Shown in pieces: positions 1 through 11,400 of a stretch of 64,000 nt of DNA; position 1 is the first letter of the stretch; the number at the start of each line of letters is the position of its first letter. Below the pieces are notes generated by a model. That model saw nothing but the letters and a program-made list of their open reading frames with translations, made no database searches and was not told the origin of the DNA. A program made the translations under genes and the position numbers. The stretch is from Otatea glauca (lineage: Eukaryota > Streptophyta > Magnoliopsida > Poales > Poaceae): positions 75,694,382 through 75,758,381 of the forward strand of contig CM070713.1 in NCBI GenBank assembly GCA_036346275.1, in the 5' to 3' direction.

Positions 1-99
1 ATTAATATCACAAACCTTGTATGAATCAATGGATGCATGCCAAACAACACTACAACAAAGGCATCATCAATGCCGAAATCCGTGTACCTATACCCCTCA

Positions 100-1416
100 T
101 CATGCAGATGAAGGTTCCTTAACATGGTACATGTATGCAAAACTCAAACAAAGCTCCTGATCACGCGGATCACCCCAACCACCCCATCCTTTGAAACCAG
201 CCTGATACCCCTCTTGCCTGTTAATGATGTGGACTGGCCAATCAGCTTTCATGTTAGGGACCTTATCGATGGCATCTAGTTCTACAGCCGCATCACCATT
301 ATCCACACAGACATTGCTCGAGCCTTGGCCTTGGTGCAGGCCACACTTGCCGAAATGTGCAGCACTCCTCCTAGGCCCCCTCAGACTGTAAACAGGAGCT
401 CCAAACGATGGATACACGGTTGCCCACATTGTTATATCCCAATTGTACTCATCAAATGTGCAAAACTGCTTAGCCTTGGCATGAATCTTCCTCCACACTG
501 TCCTATTGAATGCATAGCCAATGTTACCCATCTTCTCCGCAATCAAGCTCTCCCAACCTTCCCCTTTCGCCTTGACATCCGATGGCGCCAAATTGATAGC
601 ATAGCACTGGGGGCACTTCCTCGGCTTCAAATCCACAAGCAGCTGCGCATTCCGGTATGCATTGGGAAAGATGTAGTGGTCCTCCTCTATGAAGAGAATG
701 TGCCCATCGAAGTCCCTGGTCTCCTCCAGCCCATCCCACACGGTGTTCATCATCCACCACCAGTGGTGCTTCAGCGACACGATTCTTGGAGAGCGGTGGT
801 TGCCGTACTGGTCTGGGTCGCCCTGGCACCGCTTCTCCGCCGCCTTCTCCTTGCCCTGGCAGTCCCCCGGTGTGACGCCGGGGAAGGCGTCTGGGAATAG
901 ATGCGGCGAGTAGGGTGCGAAGATCTGCTTCACCTGGCAGAAGTTGATGCCCTGCACGATCCTGTCCATCTCAGGGAAGTAGCCGTCGTGGCTGACGATG
1001 AGCAGCGCCTCGGCGATACCGTCGACGCGGGAGAGGCTGTCGACGACGAGGCGGAGGTAGCGGGGGCGGTTGTGGACGTAGAGGACGATCTTGAGGTGTC
1101 CGTCGGGGAGGCGGGGGAAGCGTCCGGCGTTGCGGGGCGGCAGCGCGTTGCGCTGGGAGAGCGAGAGGGAGAGCGCGCTCTGGCGCGGCAGGCGCGGGGC
1201 GAAGGCCGGGTCGAGCAGGATCTTGCGCTGCGCGATGGTGTGGTTGGCGCCCGGGACCGGGAGGGCGGAGCTCGCGGGCGGGACGAAGTCGCGGCGGCTG
1301 GCGCGGAGGAGCGCGGTGAGGGCGAGCGCGGCGAAGACGACGACGACCAGGAGAGGCGCGGCGCGGGAGCGGAGGCGCGCGCGGTGGTGGTGGTGGGAGG
1401 AGGAAGAGGTGGCCAT
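100..1416 (-). CDS. MGAT2 (GnTII): alpha-1,6-mannosyl-glycoprotein 2-beta-N-acetylglucosaminyltransferase (GnT-II, GT16 family)
   Basis: A single uninterrupted 438-residue frame. GnT-II acts in the Golgi lumen: it adds GlcNAc in beta-1,2 linkage to the alpha-1,6 mannose arm, the step that makes biantennary complex N-glycans. The protein has the type II membrane layout: a short basic cytosolic tail with a His run (residues 7-11), one hydrophobic anchor (about 22-37), a proline-rich stem, then the catalytic domain from about residue 107. Family hallmarks seen are LYVHNRPRYL (112-121), VSHDGYFPEMD (141-151), the acidic metal/UDP-binding block FIEEDHYIF (242-250), FDEYNWD (321-327) and a set of cysteines in the C-terminal half. 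Length fits plant GnT-II, and no frameshift or stop is present. The ATG at 1416 is the only plausible start, and the first 400 bases of the gene are extremely GC-rich, as often seen in grasses. Identification rests on motif recognition and is firm. Confidence 0.93.
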   Translation of the reverse strand: MATSSSSHHHHRARLRSRAAPLLVVVVFAALALTALLRASRRDFVPPASSALPVPGANHTIAQRKILLDPAFAPRLPRQSALSLSLSQRNALPPRNAGRFPRLPDGHLKIVLYVHNRPRYLRLVVDSLSRVDGIAEALLIVSHDGYFPEMDRIVQGINFCQVKQIFAPYSPHLFPDAFPGVTPGDCQGKEKAAEKRCQGDPDQYGNHRSPRIVSLKHHWWWMMNTVWDGLEETRDFDGHILFIEEDHYIFPNAYRNAQLLVDLKPRKCPQCYAINLAPSDVKAKGEGWESLIAEKMGNIGYAFNRTVWRKIHAKAKQFCTFDEYNWDITMWATVYPSFGAPVYSLRGPRRSAAHFGKCGLHQGQGSSNVCVDNGDAAVELDAIDKVPNMKADWPVHIINRQEGYQAGFKGWGGWGDPRDQELCLSFAYMYHVKEPSSA

Positions 1417-2640
1417 GGCGGGGGTAGCGCCTCCGCCGAGATCCCAATCGGCGGTGGGTTAGCCGGATCTTTAGCTGCGTGGTGGAGGTGTTTGTTGGCC
1501 GTAGGCTACTGGAGGAGGAGGTTGCGTTTGCATCTCGAATCGATTAGGCGGAGGAACAACCGAGGAAGAGCTGCGAGAAGTGGACTGACTTTCCTTGGTC
1601 TACTACCGTTTCCTCCTCGTTCTTTTAACCCTTTTCTGCTTTGTAAATTAACTGCTTAAGTAGCTGCTTTTCTGCTTTGAAAACGCTAATCAATGAAAAA
1701 TTCTCTTCTTTTTCAGACCAATCCAATACCAAACTTGTACAAGGACATCTACAATGGTACAGCGTGAGCAGTATGTATGATTTGCTAAGTAAGGTTTTTT
1801 TTATACGAAGAAGAAAGAGCATAGCTGTCTCTTCGTGAAGAGACAATCGTATAAATAGCATAAAACATCATTATATGAGTATTATTTACAATAGCACCTT
1901 TTCATATCATAATTAAAAAATTGTAGGATCATATAGACAATCTTAAAATATCATCGGTTGTAAAAATTGTCTTTAGTTTTGTCTTTAGATAACATAAAAG
2001 AATATATAAACAGCAGTCATCTTAAGAGGTGATTTCATATTTTTCTTTTTTAAAGTTGTATAAATATTAAAGCATTAATAAAAGGTAGATAGTGATTACT
2101 TATCTTTTTACTTGTTTTAAAATTTATGTAACCTATATTAAGAGAGAAAGTACGAAAACACCCCTTAATCATCTGTTGTATATGCTCCGATACGATAGAA
2201 GCAGTCTTTTCTTGACTAGACCTTCCGAGCCTGCAAACTAGCGAGCAGTATTATTAGTGCTAAATGGTAACTAACTACTTATCGGTCGTGTCGAAATAAT
2301 TGGATCTACCCCTAATCACGCCCTTGCTATAACTGCACTACCCGTGCACTGGACCACGAGTTTGTTCACGGGAGATAGCTCAGACCTGTAGATCAATCCG
2401 AACTAAGTCGTCTCAGCAATGAGATCGTATAAAAGTTTTACTTCGTCCTTGAACAGATGGTGATTTAGAATTTTACATTTTAATTAAGGCATATGTACAT
2501 ATGATCAAATTGCTCTTCTTCTTACCTCATTTATTACTACCTGACATAATATTACCCTATTCTACATTAATAAATAACATTAGGAACAATGACTAATAAA
2601 GATATGGAAAAAATAACTAAAAGTTACCTCGAAAGTGTAC
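1417..2640. other. upstream flank of GnT-II, AT-rich, no gene seen
   Basis: The first 200 bases are GC-rich and presumably hold the GnT-II promoter and leader (minus strand). From about 1620 onward the sequence is AT-rich with only short shadow frames. No coding, RNA or repeat signal is recognised. Confidence 0.5.
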
Positions 2641-2744
2641 AATGATATGTATTTACGAATAAAAAAAAACCTAGAAAGACGTATATTCACAAGAGAGGGA
2701 GTACTTTTTTTTCCGGTGAAACTGGGTCTAGAGTCTAGACTGGT

Positions 2745-3300
2745 TAATCATTCACGATGTAGCAGCGTCAAACCAGAGCAACCCGGCAAAGAACGTCGAA
2801 GCAATCTAACAGCCCGTCCGCCGATGGCTGACGCGTGGTTTCGGGAAACTCCGGCCCGCCGGCAGCATCGACTGGCGATGACGCGGCACGGGACGGCCCA
2901 CCTCGCGCCCGCAGTGCGGGCGGCAAAACGTCCCGAGCGCGGTGCATGCCGCGCGGTGCGCCAGGGCCCAACGCTCCGTCGCTTGGGCGTCGGTTGCTTG
3001 GGCGTCGGTTGCAGTGGGCCGTGCGCACGCGACGCCGGAGCAGCGCGCTGCCTCAGGAGGATTACGCACCGGGCGCGCGCCACGCACGCACGTTTGGCGT
3101 TCGTGCCGTGCCGCGAAGCTGCCGGTGGCGACGGCGAGTGTGCCCGCGCGTGGGCGCGTGCCCATTTGCTGCAACGGAACAGATCGCTGGATGCCATGGC
3201 CCGCGGGCTGCTGATACGTGGCAGCTTGTTCGGTCGCACTCGCGCCACCCTTTCCCCTAGCACCTAGCAGTCTCTGCCGCCCGCCACCTCTCTGACGAGC
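2745..3300. other. GC-rich island without a recognisable gene
   Basis: A sharply bounded GC-rich block in AT-rich surroundings. It is open in several frames on both strands, as expected from base composition alone, and none of the translations contains a domain I recognise. It includes a 15-bp direct duplication (gcttgggcgtcggtt-type units at about 2990-3020). It could be an unmethylated promoter island or a captured gene fragment. Confidence 0.4.
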
Positions 3301-3589
3301 GACGAGCTAACTCGATCGCGTACTGTTTACTGTGGCTATCGTAATGTTTTCTCGTTTGGGATCGTGACGCCCGATCTGCGCGCTCACCTTAGGCGGTGTT
3401 TGGTGGGGGGGGTAGACGAGGATAGCTGAGATATGGCTATTTATAGATTTAGGATTTTTTTTAATAATACATTTTTTAATTCAAATTGCAAAAATATACC
3501 ACGAAATCAAAAAATTGCAAAATATACCCCTGTCATCCGACCATAGGGCGACTTGCTGACTAGGTAGTGAGGTGGACTTCTTATTCGCG

Positions 3590-3740
3590 CTGCGATTGGG
3601 CGACAGGATAAGTCGCCCAACAGTAGGGCGACACATGTATAATTCGTCCAATGGTAGGGCGACATGGGATAAATTGTCCAATGGTAGAGTGACATGTAGA
3701 AATCGCCCAATAAAAGGGCGACATGGGAGAAAATTTCCAA
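3590..3740. repeat. degenerate ~30-36 bp tandem repeat built on GGGCGAC / GTCGCCC
   Basis: About four imperfect units follow each other, each containing a half (c/g)tc(g)ccca(a/t), then taGGGCGACatg and an AT-rich tail. The complementary words GTCGCCC and GGGCGAC alternate, so single units can fold. The flanking text at 3481-3535 (AAAAATATACC, AAAATATACCCC) resembles the subterminal style of the Mutator-like elements further right, suggesting a decayed transposon end. That relationship is inference. Confidence 0.5.
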
Positions 3741-3887
3741 ATTTTAAAAAAAAACTAAGAGACTTCAAAAATATGAAAATATTTGGATAAACAGATTTAG
3801 GATTCAAGTAAAATATTTTTAGGCTCTAGAGAAATTTGAAATAATTTTCAAAATTCAAGAGTAACAAGTAGAGTGTTTGTTTTTTAG

Positions 3888-4530
3888 CCTTTTCGGCGGC
3901 CCGTAAAATATCTGTCTAAACGTTATTTTTATGAACAGTGGACTACATTTGATCTTTGATATATGCACTATCATATTATGAGGGTATTAATAAAATTATA
4001 ATTAGTATAACGGTACTAATTAAGTAGCGAAATCGCGTTATTGCATGTGAACAATTCGTAGCCTTCTGCGTTATTGCATGTGGACAAAATCGCGTTTTTG
4101 CATGTGAACAAATCGCGTTATTGCATGTGAATAAATTTTTGTAGCCTTTTCGACGGTCCGTAAAATATCATGTCCAAATGGAATTTTTATGATCAATGGA
4201 CCACATTTGATCTTTCATATATGCACTACCATATTATGGAAAAATATGTAATTTACACCTTGCTTTGCATGTAATTTTCACTAGTGCAATAACCCTAAGT
4301 ATTATAGTCAACGACAACTCATGTCATGTTTTGTAGCCTTTTCGGCGGCCCGTAAAATATCATGTAATTGAATTTTTATGAACAATGGACCACATTTGAT
4401 CTTTCATATATGCACTACCATATTCTGGAAAAATATGTAATTTACACCTTGCTTTGCATGTAATTTCCACTAGTGCAATAACCCTAAGTATTATAGTCGA
4501 TGACAACTCATGTTATGAATAGTTCCTACG
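3888..4530. repeat. tandem array of ~190-bp units with an internal 23-bp repeat patch
   Basis: Three copies of a unit starting TAGCCTTTTCGGCGGCCCG begin near 3889, 4142 and 4334. The last two are nearly identical over about 190 bp and share GTAATTTACACC, CACTAGTGCAATAACCC and GACAACTCATGT. Between copies one and two (about 4028-4137) a shorter repeat of CGCGTTATTGCATGTGAACAA runs about four times. The order suggests local unequal duplication of a satellite-like or transposon-subterminal sequence. Confidence 0.75.
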
Positions 4531-4802
4531 AAGCACTTAAACTATTTGTTGAACATATATAAGGGCACATGCACCGAAAGTTCAGATGATAAAATAAGCA
4601 ATAGATTATATTATATTACAAGGGCATTACAACAGTGACGAAATTGCTTGACGAACTAACTAACGAAAGCACTATTTGTCATGGTGGAACAGATGATTGT
4701 TCCGCCTATCTGGGTACAGCCAGAATGATGTCCCACATTTTCTGCATATTACCTGACTCGTGTAAATTTTGAGATTTGTACTCGGACATCGCTCAATACC
4801 TA

Positions 4803-6046
4803 CTATGAAAGAACTCCATGTGGATCAACAGTGCTCCTAGCTGTCGCCGAAGGGTGGCCTATGCCGTACGTCTCGGGTGTATAAGACATAATTTTTTGAT
4901 CATCCCGATTCCCGGCGTCCCCTATGTTAATACCACCCAGGTTCCCGGATGGTCTGCGTAACGCGTCAAGGATTTGTTGCGTGGTGCGGACCTCGGTCGG
5001 CTGCTTCTCCTTGTCCCTTCCTCTTCGAGAGGAGGTACCCTCTTTCACCTCTGTTGCGTTGGCCGTTGGCGGAGACTTGCCGAGACGCCTGCTCTGTTTC
5101 GGCTCGCACTCCACTATATGGCGCAGGAGGGTGTGTTGGGCTTATCCTTGTACAACCAGAAGCGTGCCCTGTAGTCAATGCAGTATGCCTGCTTCGGTCA
5201 TTGAATAACACCGTAGGCGTACTCGGGTCTGGCTTTTCTGGTTCGTAGTAGCACCACGGAGAGGGTTGCTCCCCCAGTTATCCCATATAGGAAGTTTGAG
5301 ATGTGGGTGGTACGTCTCCGGGTCCACCCAATTGAAGTAGCCGCACCATTCATCCTCGACCAAGGGGCACCGGTAGAGTCTCCGGTCCGCTAGATCATCA
5401 TGGCAGGTATCAACCACTGCCTGCAGGCCGTGTTCGCAAAAGTCGGGGCTTTCGGGTGGCCCCTTAGGAGGTTTCTCCTTTGACTTGAGCAATTTCGCCA
5501 TTTTCTTTTTGAACTCCTGCATGCGATGAACTAGTTTAGAACTACTACTTTGTGAGCGAAACATGAGTATGTCGTATGAAACTCACCAACTGGTTGGCCC
5601 CTTGCCCACCGACCCTGAACTCTGGTCGGTCTAGAACGGGGACATATCCTGGCGGCCTCTCCCACCGGGTGAAGTTATCGGGCGAAGCGGGGTAGGCGTC
5701 ATGGCAGTTGTTGATAAATTTGATATCACGTCGTTCTGGCCTGTCGATCCATTTGAAGAAGCAACACCGGTCGTTGTGCTAAGAAAAGGAAGAACGATGC
5801 ATGAAATTTTACTGTTACCCTGTATTGTATGAACACCAGTAGGTTTACCCGGTAGGGGCGGGCACAATAGTAGTGAGCGTGGGTGGCCTTCTCTCTGTGG
5901 GTAGATTGCATCATCTTCTTCGGAAGGTTGCAGTCGTATTTGGGTCGGGGCAACTCCGGCAGAACTGGAGTGTCAACGCCACTGGCATCCGGGTATTCAG
6001 GGCGGTGTAAGTTCTGCTTGGTGAAGAGGCGACGATAGAACGACAT
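4803..6046 (-). pseudogene. GRF-type zinc-finger protein gene, multi-exon, 3' part frame-broken
   Basis: Reading on the minus strand, a first exon starts at ATG 6046 (MSFYRRLFTKQNLHRPEY) and leads into a GRF-like zinc finger (HYYCARPYR, then after a GT...AG intron DRCCFFKWIDRPE). The frame continues to about 5589. A second short intron (about 5588-5520) leads to KKKMAKLLKSKEKPPKGPP and a second GRF-like module (CEHGLQAVVDTC ... RLYRCP ... WCGYFNWVDPE). Beyond about 5190 the frame is broken, and a charged tail (SRRGRDKEKQPTEVRT) continues in another frame to 4803. GRF zinc fingers bind single-stranded nucleic acid in well-studied proteins; short grass proteins with tandem GRF-like modules are common but uncharacterised. 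The related GRF ORF inside the MULE at 48.3 kb suggests a possible transposon origin. Exon limits are approximate, and whether the gene is expressed is unknown. Confidence 0.6.
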
Positions 6047-6196
6047 CGTACCCTAATTTGTGTAGATTCTGCTCATGTTTATTGCTAGTTTGGTGGTGCT
6101 GGATGCCTACCCCTGGGATGGTTTTATAGTGGTGGTGAGGGGTTACCCTACACAACTACAACACTTGTGCATTTTGACGGCCTGGCATCCTCTGTG

Positions 6197-6445
6197 AAAA
6201 GCTGCACGACGTGTCACCTGTCATCAAAGCTGCACGGCCTGTCACCTTCTGAGAAAAGCTGCACGACTTGTCACCCATTATCAAAGCTGCACGACGTGTC
6301 ACCCATCATCAAAGCTGCACGACGTGTCACCCATCATCAAAGCTGCACGACCTGTCACATCCTGAGAAAAGCTGCACGACCTGTCAACCTCTGTCAAAGG
6401 CTGCACGACGTGTCACCCTCTTTCAAAAGCTGCACGACATTTCTT
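6197..6445. repeat. nine-copy 28-29 bp tandem repeat upstream of the GRF gene
   Basis: Nine head-to-tail units of GCTGCACGAC(g/c/t)TGTCACC followed by a 10-11 bp variable tail ending TCAAA or GAGAAAA. Copies 1, 4, 5 and 8 contain ACGTGTC, the core of an ABRE/G-box-like element. The array lies about 150-400 bp upstream of the GRF gene start on the minus strand, so it could act as a promoter enhancer repeat. No spacers or Cas-type context exist, so this is not a CRISPR array. Confidence 0.8.
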
Positions 6446-6579
6446 TTTTGGTAGGTCATGCTGACAAAGGTGATGCATGTGACTTGTGTAATCGGCCTTA
6501 CAAGGTGATGTGCTCCTTCCTCTTGTGAATGACCAAATTGTGCGTGTTGCTAGTAGTCCTATTTCTACTGATCATTTGT

Positions 6580-7979
6580 GATCAGTGCTACCTCATGTTG
6601 CAGGAGAAGCTCTTGTGGCAAGTGAAACTGCTACCATGGCAAGTGAAAATATTGTCACGACAAGTGTAGGTGCTATCGCAGTAAGCACAGCTGCTGTTGG
6701 GACAACAACAGTAGCAGACGTCTCTAGCGCCACTTCCTCAAGTGTCGTGGCAGGGAAGGAATCTCTAGCCTCGACGACGTCCATGTCTTTGCTAGCTCCT
6801 CTACCCGTTGAGCATGTCATGCAAACTCGACTGAAGAACAACATTGTGCAAGCTACGAAGTTTATTGATGGGACAATGCATTATCCAATGGATGAACATG
6901 CTTTTCTTAGGTACACAACGTCACAAAGAGGAAGAACCAACTGATTTCTGCATTGCACTTGAGGATCTGAGGTGGAAGAAGGCCATGGATGATGAGTATT
7001 TGGAACTTGTTAGAAATAAAACATGGCACGATGAAAAGATTCAACGTGGTTGACTACAAATGGGTCTTCAAGGTGAAGAGGAAGGTAGATGGGACGGTTG
7101 ATCGCTACAAAGCTCGATTAGTGTCCAATGGATACAAACAATGGTATGGACTTGATTATGAATAAACTTTTAGTTCTATTGTGAAAGCATCTACCGTAGG
7201 TTAGCTGTATTAATTGCTATGTCAAGAGGTTAGAATCTGAGACAGCTTAGGTAGATGGAACGGTTGATCGCTACAAAGCTCGGTTAGTGGCCAAAGGATA
7301 CAAACAATGGTATGGACTTGATTATGAACACACTTTTAGTTCTGTTGTGAAAACATCTACCATAGGTTAGTTGTATCAATTGCTATGTCAAGAGGTTAGA
7401 ATCTGAGACAGCTTGATGTTTCAAATGCCTTTTTGCATGGTCACTTAGAAGAAGAGGTGTATATGCGATAAGTCCCAAGCTATAAAGATCGGGAGCTACC
7501 CGATCATTTGTGTCGGCTTGAAAAGGCTCTCTATGAGTTGGGTTACATTCGATCTAAAACAGATGTGTCTCTGTTCTCCTACAACAGGATTGATGTGGTG
7601 ATATCTATGCTGGTCTATGTGGACAATATAGTTGTCACAGGTTCATTAAACCAAGCAATAGAAGGATTGCTGAATCAATTGCACAAAGAATTTGCAGTGA
7701 AGGATCTCGGGTAGTTACATTACTTCTCGGACATTGAAGTTATCAAGAAGATGGTGGCATAGTACTCTCACAACAGAAGTATGTGCGATAACTACTTCAG
7801 CAAGCAGTCATGCAAGACTGTAAACCAGTCACAATGCCGATGTCGGTTTCAAAAAAGCTATCAAAGACACTAGGTGATCCACTTCTTGATATTGAGAAGT
7901 CAAAAGTATAGAAGCTTGCTTGGAGGACTTTAGTACCTAACCTCACAAGACCGAAAATATCATACTCTATCAATGAGGC
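6580..7979 (+). pseudogene. Ty1/copia polyprotein remnant, 5' part (RT region), interrupted
   Basis: Broken frames translate to the copia integrase-RT linker (MQTRLKNNI, about 6820-6850), then RWKKAMDDEYLELVRNKTW, VKRKVDGTVDRYKARL and DVSNAFLHGHLEEEVYM, and the RT active-site region MLVYVDNIVVTG, where YVDD has become YVDN. Stops and frameshifts are frequent, and gag, protease and integrase are absent. A segment of about 165 bp (about 7083-7250) is tandemly duplicated at about 7251-7415. The coding region is cut at 7979 by the gypsy element and resumes at 13354. The element is dead; it is described only as a genomic relic. Confidence 0.85.
7083..7415. repeat. ~165-bp tandem duplication within the copia RT remnant
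   Basis: Two adjacent copies share GTAGATGG(g/a)ACGGTTGATCG at the start and AGAATCTGAGACAGCTT at the end, with scattered point differences (for example GTGTCCAATGG versus GTGGCCAAAGG). The second copy is closer to a normal copia reading frame. It is a local duplication after the element became non-functional. Confidence 0.85.
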
Positions 7980-8379
7980 TGTTATGCGCCAAGGGCTGGA
8001 TAGAGTCTTCACCAGGAGAAGGCGTCAACAGCCAGAAGAAACAACGCATGGGTTCAGGCAAGAATAAGGAAAGGGAGCCATGCATGGCAGTTAGTTAATC
8101 CTATCTTTTAGATTGGTTGTTTCCATTTTTAGTTATTCTATCCTTGTTTGTTTAGATTTGTTCCTATCCTTCTGTTGGAAGGGGTTTGCTTATTTAAGGG
8201 AAAGAAAGAAATAGAAAATGGCATGCTTCATTTGCCACAAATTTGAGACAAAGTGGTGGCTCAAAATGCCAAATCTCGGCGTCATTGCTAAGACGACTTC
8301 GTCGTCTAACAACAGGCGACTCGCCTTCGCCGAGAACTCGTCTTGTCTGAACAAGCTCATACCGAGTCTGTTCGTATCA
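7980..8379 (+). repeat. left LTR of the gypsy element
   Basis: A 400-bp LTR bounded by TG...CA. The first 250 bases or so are almost identical to the right LTR, including the TTATTTAAGGG TATA-like stretch near 8190. The last 140 bases differ by many substitutions and small indels. Confidence 0.93.
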
Positions 8380-8411
8380 ATTTAGTATCAGAGTCGTGCG
8401 CTCCTGGTGCC

Positions 8412-11400
8412 ATGGCAAATCCGTCGGAAGAGCGCCTCACAGCTCTGGAGACGGACATGCGTGAGATGAAGGAAACAATGTCGAAGATCATGAAGATTTT
8501 GAAGGGAAAGGGTCCTGCCGAACCAGCCGGCAATGGTGGAACTCTCTTGACTAATGAGTCTGGCGCTGCTGCCGGAGACGTTCACACCAACCATCTCCCT
8601 CGAAGGGGCGACCGGATCGGTCCAGGACGCGAGCGCGAAGACCCCATGCACGGGAGGAGCCTGCGCGCAGGAAGAGAGGAAGAGGATGGAGATCGTCGAT
8701 GGACACCACGTGCCCTCGTTTGATTCTTGGGACTACAATGGCCAAGAAGACCCTCTCGGTTGGTTACGCCGATGCGAGCGTTTCTTCCGGGTTCACCGCA
8801 TTCCGAAGGAAGATTATGTGGAGATTGCCGGCCTTCACTTGTCAGGCGAGGCACAGGAAGTTCTGGATAATTGGCAAAGGGAGGAGCCATGGATTGGTTG
8901 GGAAGAATTTTCGGAGGCCTTCACACAGCGCTTCACGCGGCATTTGAGTGTGGGTGCGTTGGGCGATCTTGTTAATCTCAAGCAAGGAGCCAATGGGGTG
9001 GATGAATATGCGCGGGAGTTTCAAAGACTCTTAGCCCGTACCTCGCGATTTAGAAGGATGGATCAGGTGGAGACATTTATGGCCGGGCTCTCAGTGGCGT
9101 TGGGCGAAGAAGTTCGCCGAGAACGTCCTCGGGACTTAGCGGAGGCCATTGGATTGGCGCGGGAAGCAGAAGCACGAAAGGCGGCCTGGATTGCGGAAGC
9201 AATTGAAGGATTGGCGGGTGCTGCCAAGGGGCGCGGCTCACATCGTGGCCCAGGGTATGGCTCGTATACTCAGCCGTACACGCCAGCCAGCACTCTGCCG
9301 CCCATACCGGCAGGTGGAACGGCACCGGCGGGGCGATCGTTTGGCACACCGGTGACAAAAATGAGTGGTTCATCATCTCAGGCAAGTGGAGGGCAGAAGT
9401 CGGTCAACCATGCAGCCCCTACAGCAAGCACACAGAGCAGCACGGCATCTGCGCCACCCCGGCTACGGTTATCGGCGGATCAGATGGCTGAACGGCGCGC
9501 GAAAGGCTTGTGTTACAACTGTGATGAAGTATATACCCGGGGACATCGCTGCAAGCGACTGTTCCATCTGGAGGTCGAAGATGCGGAGGAAGTGGAAACA
9601 GAGGAAAACGATCCGCTATTACAGGAAACAGATGCTTCCCTATCTATGATTGCTGCATTAGGACCGAAGCATGGCAACACAATGCAAGTACCTGTATACA
9701 TGGAGGGAAGACGCTGGCTTGGCCTCATTGACAGTGGAAGTACTCACAATTTCATGAGCACTTACACCGCCAGACAAGGAGGATGGCAGCAAGAGAAGAG
9801 TTCGCACCAGCAGGTCCGAGTGGCAGGCGGTTCACATTTGCCTTGCCTCGGGAGGGTGCCAGGGGTATCCTTTACCATCCAAGATCATGAGTTTGCAGCT
9901 CCATTCATTGTGCTACCGATTGAGGGGTTTGACATCATACTGGGTGTGCAATGGTTAAGAACTTTAGGGGACATTCACTGGAACTTTGATGATTTATCCA
10001 TGGTGTTTGGACCGCCGGGCGCACACATCAGACTCCAGGGGGTGCAACCTCCACGCCGGGCAGTCCTGATGAACACAGAACTAGAAGATCATTCGGCCAT
10101 ACAAGGACTGTTGGACGAATATCAGGATGTATTCGCAGAACCAGAAGGGTTGCCACCCGCTCGGTGGTGTGATCATCGAATCACTCTAGCAGAAGGTACT
10201 GATCCAGTGGTCGTCCGACCTTACCGGTACCCATATCGCCAGAAGGATGAAATTGAAGCCCAATGTGAAGCTATGCTGAAGCAAGGGATCATTAGACCCA
10301 GCCAGTCCACATTCTCTTCCCCGGTCTTATTAGTTAAGAAAGTTGATGGGACTTGGCGTTTTTGTGTGGACTATCGTGCGCTCAATATGCGCACAATCAA
10401 GGACAAGTTTCCAATTCCAGTAGTGGAGGAGCTTCTTGACGAGCTTCGAGGGGCTCGTTTCTTTACCAAACTTGATCTCCGTTCAGGCTATCATCAGGTG
10501 CGCATGCGAGAGGAGGACATCGCCAAAACGGCCTTCCGCACCCACCATGGGCATTATGAGTTCCTCGTCATGCCGTTTGGATTGTCCAATGCACCTTCTA
10601 CGTTCCAAGCCCTCATGAATGAAGTGCTACGGGAGTTCTTACGTAAGTTTGTTCTGGTATTTTTTGATGACATCCTCATATACAGTGCCACAGAAGAGGA
10701 GCACAGGGGCCATCTCCGTTCGGTGTTCCACCAGCTGCGCTTCCACCAGCTGTACCTGAAAAAGTCCAAGTGTGCGTTTGCTCAAGAGCGCGTGGGGTAT
10801 TTAGGCCACATCATATCACACAATGGCGTGGAGGCTGACCCTAACAAGTTGCAAGCAGTGACTGATTGGCCATGCCCCACATCAGTGACAGCATTATGGG
10901 GTTTTCTGGGCTTGACAGGGTACTACAGGAGGTTCATCAAAGATTATGCTATCATCGCCGAGCCTCTCACAACCTTGCTGCTACAAACAACTTCACATGG
11001 TCGCGGTGGCACAAGAAACCTTCGGCGCCTCAAGCATGTATTGGTCTCGGCCCCGGTTCTTCAAATGCCCGACTTCACGACCCCTTTCGTAGTTGATTGC
11101 GATGCCTCCGGCACGGGCATTGGGGCTGTTCTTCACCAGAATGGACATCCCATTGCATACTTCAGCCGGCGACTCGCAGATCGTCACATGAAGTTGGCCG
11201 CATACGAGAGGGAACTCATTGGGCTCTCCAAAGCGGTGCGGCATTGGCGCCCATATCTATGGGTCATCCTTTCATAGTCCGTGACCGACCATGGCAGTCT
11301 CAAGTTTCTTCTGGAACAAGCCCTCATCACCCCACCTCAACAACATTGGTTGAGCAAATTGATGGGTTTCGATTTCCAAGTGGAATACAAACCGGGAAAA

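Noticed and set aside
901..1659. 252-codon plus-strand frame and other frames across the GnT-II 5' end
   Set aside because: Antisense shadows of a strongly GC-biased real gene.
2369..2440. GGGAGATAGCTCAG-like text suggesting a tRNA 5' half
   Set aside because: No anticodon stem, no TTCGA-type T loop and no matching acceptor stem follow.
2635..3267. 210-codon plus-strand and 171-codon minus-strand frames
   Set aside because: Open on both strands through base composition; no family features and no start context.
6197..6445. Regular direct repeats resembling a CRISPR array
   Set aside because: Units are head to tail without unique spacers, in a plant genome; it is a minisatellite.
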